Below are positions 44,868 to 53,191 of a stretch of DNA of 64,000 nucleotides, piece by piece. Every line of letters begins with the position of its first letter. The stretch's first letter is position 1. Origin of the DNA: Actinomyces gaoshouyii (GTDB lineage: Bacteria > Actinomycetota > Actinomycetes > Actinomycetales > Actinomycetaceae); the NCBI RefSeq assembly GCF_002072175.1, contig NZ_MVIV01000008.1:18664-82663 (forward strand), written 5' to 3'. The notes under the pieces are model-generated. The model searched no databases. It was not told the origin of the DNA and saw only the letters and a program-made list of their open reading frames with translations. A program made the position numbers and the translations under genes.

Positions 44868-46316
44868 CTATCCCGGGTGATGGGCGCGGCGGGAGGCGGA
44901 AATGGGCGAGGTGTCGGCCGACGAGCTGATCGGCACTCCGGGCCCGGGGACGGCGGCGCTCGGCGCGGCGACGGGCGCCGGGACCCCGTCGGGAGAACCG
45001 GCCACTGCCCCGCCGTCGGCGGAGAGCGGGGCCTGGGCGCGCTCGCCGTCGTCGATCTCGCCGGGTTCCCAGCGCTCCTGGGGCAGCCCGGCTGCGTCGG
45101 CCCTCCCCTCGCGCTCGGCGGCGCTGGCAGCGACGCTCGCCCCCGCGATCACCCAGACCACGGTGGACAGCTGGGTGATGAAGGCGACGGATACGAAGGC
45201 CGGGATCATGGAGGCGATGGCGACCTGGGCGGCGTTGCCACGGCCGCCCAGCACACGCAGGACGACGTAGAGCGCGCCGATGATGAAGGGGATGACGGGC
45301 GCCCAGCCGTAGCGGAGGGCGGCCAGGAGCACCTGGTCGTCGATGGAGCGGAAACCCTCCCAGTACACCGTGCCGTTGCGGACGGTGCGGGCGGGCGAGG
45401 CCCCGATAAGCACCAGTCGTTTGACCAGGATGAGCAGTTGCCCCCGATACTCCGCGCTGCCTTCCTGCTCGTCACCGGCCTTGGCGAAGACGCGCAGCAG
45501 CACGGGGGCGACGACGAACGTCCCCGCGATCAGCGTGATGAGGGTGGCCGAGCGCCAGGAGGGGGTCAGGTCGGTGCGTAGGATCGTCAGGGAGAGGATG
45601 AGGGCGATGACGGCGCCGAGGATGCCCGCGCGCGACAGGGAGGGCAGGGTGACGCCGACGAGCGCCGCCATCCCGGCGATCCTCGCCCATGAGGGCCAGC
45701 GGGCGATGGCCACCATGGGGATGCCCGCCGCCATGGACACGCCGAAGACGATCGAGTGGCCGAAGGCCCCCTCGATGCGGGGCAGTCCGGCGCGGATCTG
45801 GATCTCCGCCCAGTAGGCGTAGGCGCGGGTGGGAAACTCGATGAGCACGAAGGGATTGATGCGGGTGAGTGCCTCGAAGTAGCCGAGCGCGGCGGCGATG
45901 AGCCACACGGTGGCGATGGTGGTGGCGAAATCCCTCAGTCCGATCCTCTCCACGAGCATGCGCCCGGCGAAGTAGGCAGGCACGGCGTCGAGGATGAGCT
46001 CGCCCAGGACCGTGTTCGTCGAGGCCCCCGCGACCAGCGAGATCGCCACGAGGGCGAAGCCCGTGCAGATGAGGAGATCGCCCGGGGTGAGCCTCCAGGA
46101 GAAGTCGGCGGCCAGCGCCAGGCACACGAGTATGCAGACCCCGGCGGCCGGCGGGATGATGAGGCCGACGTTCACGGTCATCCAGATGCCCATGAGGGCG
46201 ATGGCGACCGCGACGAGCCTGGCGCCGACGATCGGCCTGCGCCGAACCGTCCACAGGATCATCGCGATGACCGGGTAGGACAGGAGGACGATGGCCGCGA
46301 GCAGAAGCATCTGCAT
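44868..46316 (-). CDS. O-antigen ligase/polymerase-like membrane protein
   Basis: A 482-residue protein with about ten to eleven hydrophobic segments up to residue 400, then a Pro/Ala/Ser-rich tail of about 80 residues. A large extracytoplasmic loop contains EYRGQLLILVKRLVLIGASP. The preceding TLPSLSRAGILGAVIALILS carries the SRxG element typical of the Wzy/WaaL family. Such proteins polymerise lipid-linked repeat units or ligate the finished glycan to an anchor. Neighbouring Wzz-like, acyltransferase and glycosyltransferase genes support a polymerase role. It lies directly downstream of propeller-lipoprotein module 1, on the same strand. Confidence 0.8.
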   Translation of the reverse strand: MQMLLLAAIVLLSYPVIAMILWTVRRRPIVGARLVAVAIALMGIWMTVNVGLIIPPAAGVCILVCLALAADFSWRLTPGDLLICTGFALVAISLVAGASTNTVLGELILDAVPAYFAGRMLVERIGLRDFATTIATVWLIAAALGYFEALTRINPFVLIEFPTRAYAYWAEIQIRAGLPRIEGAFGHSIVFGVSMAAGIPMVAIARWPSWARIAGMAALVGVTLPSLSRAGILGAVIALILSLTILRTDLTPSWRSATLITLIAGTFVVAPVLLRVFAKAGDEQEGSAEYRGQLLILVKRLVLIGASPARTVRNGTVYWEGFRSIDDQVLLAALRYGWAPVIPFIIGALYVVLRVLGGRGNAAQVAIASMIPAFVSVAFITQLSTVVWVIAGASVAASAAEREGRADAAGLPQERWEPGEIDDGERAQAPLSADGGAVAGSPDGVPAPVAAPSAAVPGPGVPISSSADTSPISASRRAHHPG

Positions 46317-46419
46317 GATCGGGCCCTCCTCTCTTCCCGCGACGGCGCCCCCGAGGAGGCGCTAAGAGGCTACTACGCGCTCCCCGCCACCGCGCAGGGG
46401 TGCGGGTCAGACGGTGGTG

Positions 46420-47067
46420 TCAGGACGCTGAGCCCTGGAAGACGACGGCGGGCTGTCCTGGCTCGATCGTGACGGTGACGGTGACCCGGTCGCGGGCATC
46501 CGCGGGCACGGAGAAGCGGAAGGACCCGGTGGCGGTCTGCCCCGCGGCGACGCTGCTGGGCAGTTCGGTGCCCTCGGCGGCTCTGAGGGGGGCGGCCGGG
46601 GTGGCGTCCCCGCCGTAGGTGAGGGTGGCCAGAGCACCGGACAGGTCGACGTCCTGGGCGCCCGCCGTGACGGAGAGATTGACCTGGAGCGCGGCGCCGC
46701 CGATCTCGCCGGGGACGATGGCATCCCCGGAGACCTCGATGGCCTCGAGGGAGGTGATGGCGACAGTCGCGTCCCCGGAGGTCGCGGTCTGGTCCAAGGC
46801 CACGGGCGAGGCGGAGGGCTCCACATAGCCGGCCTGGCCGGGCTGAAGGCTCTGGGGATCGGCGGACTGGGCGTCCTCAGTGCTCGCGGCGACCACCGGG
46901 GTCGGCTCGGTGGTGGCTCCGGCCGTCTCGGTGGTGGTCACCGGCGGCATGGACTCGGTGTCCGCGGCGCTGGTCGACGCGGAGTCGCTCGAGCAGCCGG
47001 CGAGGATCACCGCTGAGAGGACGAGGGCGGAGGCCCGGAGGATCCGGGGACTTATCTGAGATGACAT
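46420..47067 (-). CDS. small lipoprotein of the propeller module (copy 1)
   Basis: A 215-residue lipoprotein. The signal ends in VILAGCSSD (lipobox Cys at about 25). A Thr/Ser/Ala linker runs to about residue 85. The domain that follows begins PVALDQTATSGDATVAI and contains VDLSGALATLTYGGDATPAAPL, ending in a beta-rich half. It is homologous to the 58892 protein, which shares PVALDQT, LSG-x4-TYG-x-D-x-APAA-x-L and an Ig-like spacing, reminiscent of DUF4352-type domains. Both lie directly downstream of a DUF5122 propeller gene. It may dock its propeller on the membrane or bind glycan; this is inferred. Confidence 0.75.
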   Translation of the reverse strand: MSSQISPRILRASALVLSAVILAGCSSDSASTSAADTESMPPVTTTETAGATTEPTPVVAASTEDAQSADPQSLQPGQAGYVEPSASPVALDQTATSGDATVAITSLEAIEVSGDAIVPGEIGGAALQVNLSVTAGAQDVDLSGALATLTYGGDATPAAPLRAAEGTELPSSVAAGQTATGSFRFSVPADARDRVTVTVTIEPGQPAVVFQGSAS

Positions 47068-47103
47068 GGTGTCTTCCGTGGGATCGTTGGGATCGGGTGG
47101 GGA

Positions 47104-47148
47104 GCGCCGGCCGGCGGCGGTGTGGTATCGGCCGCCGCCGGCCGGCGC
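47104..47148 (-). terminator. 17-bp perfect hairpin between propeller 1 and its lipoprotein
   Basis: Arms 47104-47120 and 47132-47148, with an 11-base loop, lie 17 bases after the propeller-1 stop and 37 bases before the lipoprotein start. It may end most transcripts or reduce lipoprotein expression. The second module has no such gap. Confidence 0.7.
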
Positions 47149-47164
47149 CGGTGTTGGTCGCCGA

Positions 47165-50100
47165 TCACTGCCCGATAGATCGGGCCTGGAAATCGGATAC
47201 CAGGATCTTGTTGTTCAAGGAGGTTGCCGAGCCGGAGAGGTAGGTCGACATGAGGACTGAGCCGGCCGCCTGGATCTGCTCGGTGGAATCCGTGGCAGTC
47301 AGGGTGGGCGTGTTGGGCTCCTGCTCTCCGTCGAGCCACACGGTGGCGCTCAGGGACGTGGTTCCCGTGCCGACGGCGGAGGTCTTCACGTTGATCTTAG
47401 TGCCCATGGCCCAACGGGTCGGCAACGTGGTCTGGGCGAGGATCTTCTCAGTCCCTCCGACCTGCGAGGTGAGGAGCACGAGCACTTCGCCGGTGCTCTT
47501 GACATGGATCTTCGTGGCGTAGGAGCCCGAGGCGGTGGAGCGGGGGAAGAAGGAGGCGTAGACGCCACCACCGGTGGGAACCTCGGCGAGGGTGAAGCTG
47601 GAAGCCAGCTCCGTCGACGATGAGGACACCTTGGGCAGCATGGCCGTGGAGGTCCAGGCGGCCTTGTTCAGCGCGATGGCGCCGACGCCGTCAGCCGTGG
47701 AGAAGCGCGAGGGGGAGGAGATCTTCCAGGCGCCGGCGACCTTGGCGTCGGGCCAGCCCTTCTCCTGGGCCTTCGCGAAGTCGGCCCGGGCGAGGATGCC
47801 CTGGCCCTGCGGGACATCGGAGATGGTGATGGTCTGGCTGGTGGACTTGCGGGTACCGGTGTTGTCGGTGACCGTGAGGGTCAGCGTGTAGTCGCGGGCC
47901 TCGGTGTAGGTGTGCGTGGCGGTGGCGCCGGTGGCGGTGGTCCCATCGCCGAAGTCCCACTCGTATGACTCGATCGTGCCGTCGGGGTCGGCCGAGCCGG
48001 CGCCGTCAGCGGTCACGGTCATGCCGTCGACCTGCGGGCGGATGACGGGATGGGGCGCCGCGTTGTCCTTCTGGCCCGCGCGCTGGCTCACCTGCGCATC
48101 GGTCAGCTGGGTGTGGTAGATGGCGGTGGAGTCCACGGTCGCCTCGAGAGTCCCCGGGGCCGCCTCAACACCAGGCCACCCCGACAGGGTGTTCAGGCCG
48201 AGGCGCCAGGAGCCGGAGAAGTTCTGCGCGGTGGTCACCGATTTGTCGGAGGCGGCGAGCTTGCCGTCGACGTAGAGGTGCTGGCCGCCCGTACCCAGGG
48301 TGGCGACGACGTGGTGCCACTGGCCATCGTTGAGGCCAGACCGCGACTCAACGACCTTGACCTGGCCGGGGTAGACACCGAAGCGGATGGCCCCATTGGG
48401 GGTCATGTAGAGCATACGGTCGCGGTCGCCGTTCGCCTCGTAGCCGACGATGGCGCCGCCCTTGGTGGAGGTGGTGCGCACCCAGGTCTCGATGCTGAAG
48501 GTGTTGACCGGGCCGTCGGAGGCGGAGGAGACGGCGCCGGCGCGATCACTGATGCCCAGAGCCTTGGAACCGCTGCGGGAGCCCTCCTGACCGGGCTTCA
48601 CACCGGATTGGCCAGTCATGTTGGCACCGCCGAGGACGTCCTTGAAGGTGGTCCCGGTCGACTCGTCGAAGGTCCACAGGTGCTTGGCCCCCAGCTCCGC
48701 CGCGCCGGTGTCGAGGTCGTCGAGGTCGGAGCCCTTGGCCACCTTGATGTTCATCGGCTCGCTGGCCAGCGTGTTGCCGCCGGCATCGGAGACGACGAGC
48801 CTGTAGGTGTGCTCGCCCGCGGGGGCGAGGTTGTCGCGCAGGGTCTTGCGGGACTCGCGGCTCCAGAAGCGGTCCGAGACCGTGGTCGTGCTCACCGGGG
48901 CCGATCGGCCGTCACGGTAGAGCGAGTAGGTGAGGGTGGAGTCGTCGCGGTCCCAGGTGGGGGTGAAGGCGACGTCAACGGTGCCGTCGGCGGGGCTGGA
49001 GATGCTCGTAGCGAGGTCGGCGGCCTTCCCCTCGGGGGCGTGGCTCTTGGTGGCGCCTCGCTTGGGGAAGCGGACGAGCCCCTGCTGGGGCTTGCCGTCG
49101 ACGGCGAGGAACTCGCCTCCGGCGACGATGTACTGGTCGTTGCCGGTCACATCCCAGGCGCCCTGGCCCAGGCCGGTGTAGGTGCCGGCGGACAGGTCGG
49201 GGAACCAGTCGATGATGCTGGGGGCGGTGCGCCCCGACCAGTCCTTGTAGCCATCGGTGCCCTTGCGGGAGACGGTCACCTCGCCGGTGGCGGTGTAGGA
49301 GGTGAGGCGGTACTGGCGCTGCCGGGTGCGGCCGTTCTCGTCCTTGTAGTAGGAGTCCGCGAATCCGCCGATGGTCTCGCAGGAGTGCGCGTGGCTGGCG
49401 ACGTAGACCTGGTCGCTCGTGGGGTAGACGGCGTAGGAGTCACCGTGGCAGGGCTGCACCCAAGTCATGTTGCCGTTCCAGTCGGCCTTGAAGGTCCCCT
49501 CCAGGTTGGCATTGCGCACGGAGAAGGAGTAGCCGGTCCCGTACAGGCTGGTGCCGTCGGTCTTGAGGTCCGTGATGGCGCCGTAGACGCCGCCGTTGCG
49601 GACTTCGGAGTTGACGGGGGTGGACAGGACGGTGCCGTCGGAGGCGGAGACGAGGGCCAGGCCGTAGCCGGGATTGCTCGAGCCGTTGAGGGAGGTGAAG
49701 GAGCCGCCGATGGCGACCTTGGAGCCATCGGGCGAGATCTGCAGGGACCAGACCTGGGCGTTGCTGCCGTCGGCCTTGGGCGCCCAGGAGAGGGTCTCTC
49801 CGGTAGAGGCGCTCACCGCGGCCGCCTTGAGGCGCTGGACGCCGTTGACGTGCTTGAAGGCGCCTCCGGCGTAGACCGTGTTCCCACGCACGGCGATGGC
49901 CCGCACGGTGGTCTGGAACTGGGGCCGGAAGGTCGAGATGAGGGTGCCGGTGCCGTTCGAGATGTCGAAGGCGGCCATGGCGCTGTGCCACTCGTCGTTG
50001 ACCTTGTTGAAGTCCCCGCCGACGTAGAGCGTGCGCTTGTCCTCCGACACAGCGAGGGCGCGCGCCTGGCCGTTGAGCGTCGGGGCGAAGTCCGCAATGA

Positions 50101-50410
50101 GCTCCCCGGTGCTCAGGCGGTAGGCCAGGAGGTTGGCTCGGGGCGTCTCCTGGGAGCCGGCGGGAGCGCCGTGGGGGCGGGCCTGGGTGAAGGAGCCTGC
50201 GACGTAGACGATGTCGCCGACGATGAGCTGGTCCCACACGACGCCGTTGATCTGCACGGTGGGCAGAGGATCGGCCGTGTAGTTGGACTGGGGACGGCCT
50301 GAGCTGTCGGCCTCGGCGGCAGCAGCGGTCGCCACGGGCAGGACGGACAGGGCCAGGGGAAGGCAGGCGGCCAGTGCGGCCAATCTGCGCATGGAACGGT
50401 GAGAACTCAC
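47165..50410 (-). CDS. large secreted multidomain beta-propeller protein (DUF5122, FnIII, LamG, PKD)
   Basis: An exported protein of about 1081 residues. The signal peptide (RRLAALAACLPLALSVLPVA) is followed by a propeller at about 45-445 with DUF5122/delta-60-type blades (VVWDQLIVGDIVYVAGSF, TLYVGGDFNKVND, SKVAIGGSFTSLNG). Then come a fibronectin-III-like domain (about 470-565), a LamG/concanavalin-like domain (about 595-765, IETWVRTTSTKGG and WHHVVATLGTGG), a PKD domain (about 785-860, YEWDFGDGTTATG) and a last beta-sandwich of about 215 residues. No LPXTG anchor is present. GTG 50410 is chosen for its GGAG; ATG 50392 is an alternative. The C-terminal modules suggest carbohydrate binding. 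Confidence 0.82.
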   Translation of the reverse strand: MSSHRSMRRLAALAACLPLALSVLPVATAAAAEADSSGRPQSNYTADPLPTVQINGVVWDQLIVGDIVYVAGSFTQARPHGAPAGSQETPRANLLAYRLSTGELIADFAPTLNGQARALAVSEDKRTLYVGGDFNKVNDEWHSAMAAFDISNGTGTLISTFRPQFQTTVRAIAVRGNTVYAGGAFKHVNGVQRLKAAAVSASTGETLSWAPKADGSNAQVWSLQISPDGSKVAIGGSFTSLNGSSNPGYGLALVSASDGTVLSTPVNSEVRNGGVYGAITDLKTDGTSLYGTGYSFSVRNANLEGTFKADWNGNMTWVQPCHGDSYAVYPTSDQVYVASHAHSCETIGGFADSYYKDENGRTRQRQYRLTSYTATGEVTVSRKGTDGYKDWSGRTAPSIIDWFPDLSAGTYTGLGQGAWDVTGNDQYIVAGGEFLAVDGKPQQGLVRFPKRGATKSHAPEGKAADLATSISSPADGTVDVAFTPTWDRDDSTLTYSLYRDGRSAPVSTTTVSDRFWSRESRKTLRDNLAPAGEHTYRLVVSDAGGNTLASEPMNIKVAKGSDLDDLDTGAAELGAKHLWTFDESTGTTFKDVLGGANMTGQSGVKPGQEGSRSGSKALGISDRAGAVSSASDGPVNTFSIETWVRTTSTKGGAIVGYEANGDRDRMLYMTPNGAIRFGVYPGQVKVVESRSGLNDGQWHHVVATLGTGGQHLYVDGKLAASDKSVTTAQNFSGSWRLGLNTLSGWPGVEAAPGTLEATVDSTAIYHTQLTDAQVSQRAGQKDNAAPHPVIRPQVDGMTVTADGAGSADPDGTIESYEWDFGDGTTATGATATHTYTEARDYTLTLTVTDNTGTRKSTSQTITISDVPQGQGILARADFAKAQEKGWPDAKVAGAWKISSPSRFSTADGVGAIALNKAAWTSTAMLPKVSSSSTELASSFTLAEVPTGGGVYASFFPRSTASGSYATKIHVKSTGEVLVLLTSQVGGTEKILAQTTLPTRWAMGTKINVKTSAVGTGTTSLSATVWLDGEQEPNTPTLTATDSTEQIQAAGSVLMSTYLSGSATSLNNKILVSDFQARSIGQ

Positions 50411-50741
50411 GGTACTAGACACTCCGGGACTGTGTAGACGAACCAAGGGAAACGTAAAGGTTCTCCGTTGATCAGGGCATGGCGCCGGCGGTTGGGGGGC
50501 GCAGGCGCCTGAGTGAGCCTAGAGCACTGGGGCACCGGAATGACAGCGTGGCTGATTATGGGTAATTCTGCGCTAAAAAGCGACACCCATCACTTTCGTA
50601 TCGTTCCGATTACGACGATTCTCCGATCCACTCCGACCTGCGCCGGAGTGCGGGATCGACTTTAGGAGGAGGCGGGGAGGCCCGCCCCCCGGAGGGAGGG
50701 GAGGGCGAGACAACCCCTCACTTGAGGGGTAGTGAATCTCG
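50411..50741. other. 331-bp region between prs and propeller 1
   Basis: No gene is seen. It holds the promoter region of propeller 1, AT-richer around 50550-50630, and, close to prs, a terminator hairpin ACCCCTC-ACTT-GAGGGGT at 50713-50730, 11 bases after the prs stop. Confidence 0.6.
50713..50730 (-). terminator. terminator of prs
   Basis: A 7-bp stem with a 4-base loop, immediately beyond the prs stop; on the minus strand it is followed by TTG. Confidence 0.6.
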
Positions 50742-51725
50742 TCACACTTCGGTAGTGTCGAAGAGCTCGGCAACGGAGCCGTCGTCGAAGACCGCCTTGA
50801 TGGCGCGGGCCAGCAGCGGGGCGATGGACAGGACGGTGAGCCGCTCGAATCGCTTCCCCTGGGGGATCGGCAGGGTGTCGGTGATGACGACCTCGCGGGC
50901 GCCGCAGGTGGCCAGGCGCTCGATGGCCGGGCCGGAGAGCACTCCGTGGGTGGCGGCGACGATGACGTCCTTCGCGCCGGCATCGAGGACCACCTTGACG
51001 GCCTTGGCGATGGTGCCGCCGGTGTCGATCATGTCGTCGACGAGAACGCAGGAGCGCCCCTCGACGTCGCCGACGACGCGGTTGGCCACGGCCTCGTTGG
51101 GGCGGGTGATGTCCCGAGTCTTGTGGACGAAGGCCAGCGGCGAGCCGCCCAGGGCGTTGGCCCATCGCTCGGCGACGCGGATGCGGCCGGCGTCCGGGGA
51201 GACCACGGCGGCGTTGGTCACGTCGAGCCTGCCCTTGATGTAGTCCACGAGTACGGGCTGGGCCCACAGGTGGTCCCAGGGGCCGTCGAAGAAGCCCTGC
51301 TCCTGAGCGGTGTGGAGATCGACGCTCATGATGCGGTCCGCGCCCGCTGCGGCGTACATGTCCGCCACGAGGCGGGCGCTGATGGGCTCGCGGCCCAGGT
51401 GCTTCTTGTCCTGGCGCGCGTAGGGGAAGAAGGGGGCCACCACCGTGATGCGCTTGGCCGAGGCGCGCTTGAGGGCGTCCACCATGATGAGCTGCTCCAT
51501 GAGCCAGTCGTTGACTCGGTCCCCATGGGACTGCACGACGAAGACGTCGCAGCCGCGCACCGACTCGTTGAAGCGGACGTAGGTCTCCCCGTTGGCGAAG
51601 TCGTAAGCGGTCGAGGACAGGACCTCGGTGCCCAGCTCGCGCGCCACATCCAGGGCCAGCTGCGGGTGGGCCCGGCCGGAGACGATGACCAGTCGCTTCT
51701 CGCCGCTGGTGATGATGCCCGTCAT
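50742..51725 (-). CDS. prs: ribose-phosphate pyrophosphokinase
   Basis: A 327-residue enzyme that makes PRPP from ribose-5-phosphate and ATP for nucleotides, histidine and tryptophan. Hallmarks: SGRAHPQLALDVARELG, ANGETYVRFNESVRG, DLHTAQEQGFF, VVSPDAGRIRVAERWA and the PRPP-binding loop VLVDDMIDTGGTIAKA. It follows glmU by 58 bp in the order tRNA-Gln, glmU, prs seen in many actinobacteria. The ATG at 51725 has GAAGGGAATCACTTC upstream. Confidence 0.96.
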   Translation of the reverse strand: MTGIITSGEKRLVIVSGRAHPQLALDVARELGTEVLSSTAYDFANGETYVRFNESVRGCDVFVVQSHGDRVNDWLMEQLIMVDALKRASAKRITVVAPFFPYARQDKKHLGREPISARLVADMYAAAGADRIMSVDLHTAQEQGFFDGPWDHLWAQPVLVDYIKGRLDVTNAAVVSPDAGRIRVAERWANALGGSPLAFVHKTRDITRPNEAVANRVVGDVEGRSCVLVDDMIDTGGTIAKAVKVVLDAGAKDVIVAATHGVLSGPAIERLATCGAREVVITDTLPIPQGKRFERLTVLSIAPLLARAIKAVFDDGSVAELFDTTEV

Positions 51726-51783
51726 GAAGTGATTCCCTTCGTTCGGGCCCGCCGGGCCCGGTCGGTGCGCGGAGCCTGGGCGG

Positions 51784-52803
51784 TCACGCGCCTGTGGTGC
51801 CGGAGCCCTGGGCGGGAACCGGCGTCTCGGCGTCGTACTGGGCGAAGGGCGCCACGACAGCGCCCGCCGGGATATCGACGTCGGCGAGGATGGCGTAGGC
51901 GCCGATGCGGGCGCCGGGGCCGATGCGGGTGGCGCCCCTCAGGAGGACGCCCGGCTCCAGGGACGCGTCCGGGCCGATCTCGACAGTGACGTCGACCCAG
52001 GTGGAGGAGGGATCGACGACGCCGACACCGGATTCCATCGCGCGGGCGAGGATGCGGCTGTTGAGCTCAGCGCCGAGGACCGCGAGCTGGGCCCGGTCGT
52101 TGCAACCCTCGACGAGCCAGTGATCGGCCACGACGAGCGCGGAGGTGGAGCGGCCCGCGGCGTGGGCGTGGGCGACGACATCGGTGAGGTAGACCTCGCC
52201 CTGGTCGTTGTCCGTACCCAGGGCGGCCAGGGCCGAGCGCAGGTGCGCCAGGTCGAAGGCGTAGACGCCCGCGTTGATCTCGGTGATGGCCCGCTGGGCC
52301 TCGGTGGCGTCGCGCTGCTCGACGATCGCCGAGACAGTGCCATCCGGCTCGCGCACGACGCGGCCGTAGCCGTGCGGGTCGTCGACGACGGCGGTCAGCA
52401 GGGTCACGGCGTCGCCCCGCTCATGGTGCTGGGCGACGAGGGCGGACAGGGTGGGGGTATCGAGCAGGGGCACGTCCCCGCTCGTGACGACGACGGCGCC
52501 CCCGGCATCCTCGGGCAGGGCCGCCAGGCCGCAGGCCACGGCGCGGCCGGTGCCGGGGATCTCATCCTGATCGGCCGGGATGGCGTCGGGGGCGACCTGC
52601 TCCAGGTGGGCGACGACGGCATCGCGCTCGTGGCGGACCACGACGACGAGGCGCTCGGGATCCAGGCCCCGGGCCGCGGTGACCGCGTGATCGAGAAGGC
52701 TGCGCCCGCCGATGCGGTGCAGGACCTTAGGGGTGGCGGAGCGCATGCGCGTGCCCTTGCCTGCGGCCATGACGATGACGGCGGCGGGAGTGGTGGGAGC
52801 CAC
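51784..52803 (-). CDS. glmU: UDP-GlcNAc pyrophosphorylase, short GlmU lacking the acetyltransferase end
   Basis: A 339-residue protein. The uridyltransferase domain is complete: VIVMAAGKGTRMRSATPKVLH, DEIPGTGRAVACGLAAL, VTSGDVPLLDTPTL, GYGRVVREPDGTVSAIVEQRDA and EINAGVYAF. After the start of the left-handed helix (VVDPSSTWVDVTVEIGPDAS, then PGARIGAYAI) the protein stops. Full GlmU has 450-480 residues and carries the GlcN-1-P acetyltransferase site in the missing part. This protein should make UDP-GlcNAc but not acetylate GlcN-1-P. The start is GTG 52803. No frameshifted remainder is visible downstream. Confidence 0.9.
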   Translation of the reverse strand: MAPTTPAAVIVMAAGKGTRMRSATPKVLHRIGGRSLLDHAVTAARGLDPERLVVVVRHERDAVVAHLEQVAPDAIPADQDEIPGTGRAVACGLAALPEDAGGAVVVTSGDVPLLDTPTLSALVAQHHERGDAVTLLTAVVDDPHGYGRVVREPDGTVSAIVEQRDATEAQRAITEINAGVYAFDLAHLRSALAALGTDNDQGEVYLTDVVAHAHAAGRSTSALVVADHWLVEGCNDRAQLAVLGAELNSRILARAMESGVGVVDPSSTWVDVTVEIGPDASLEPGVLLRGATRIGPGARIGAYAILADVDIPAGAVVAPFAQYDAETPVPAQGSGTTGA

Positions 52804-52913
52804 GAGTCCTCTTCTCGCTCGAGATGGGCGTCCTGCGGCGCTGCCGGGAACATGACGCCCCGTGCTGGCCGAGCGGGCCGGTACGGGAACATCCTACGAC
52901 GCCGCGCACCGGT

Positions 52914-52984
52914 TCCGCCCCCAGGATTCGAACCCGGGCCTCAAGGCTCCAAAGGCCTGCGTGCTGCCACTACACCAGGGCGGA
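52914..52984 (-). tRNA. tRNA-Gln (anticodon TTG)
   Basis: A 71-base cloverleaf on the minus strand. The acceptor stem is TCCGCCC/GGGCGGA, the D arm contains TGTAGTGGCAGCA, the anticodon loop is CTTTGGA with anticodon TTG, and the T arm is GGGTTCGAATCC. CCA is not encoded. It lies just upstream of glmU. Confidence 0.95.
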
Positions 52985-53191
52985 ATGCGCAGGCCACACC
53001 TGGTTCCGCGGAATCAGGCATGTTCCTGCGCGGTGCCAGTGTCTCACTTTTTCGCCGCAACTTGATCAACGAGTGGCATCGGCGCCCTCCGCGACCACCG
53101 GGAGGAGGATCATTGACCCCTGAGCGGACCGATCCGGACCGCCGTCCACGTCCAGCCGCCACGCGCGGCATGATCCCGCCCACGGAGCCCC

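Noticed and set aside
40630..44880. A 1416-codon open frame on the plus strand opposite mfd
   Set aside because: It mirrors mfd codon structure, is Gly/Val/Asp-rich without motifs, and is a GC-bias shadow. The minus-strand frame encodes a complete Mfd.
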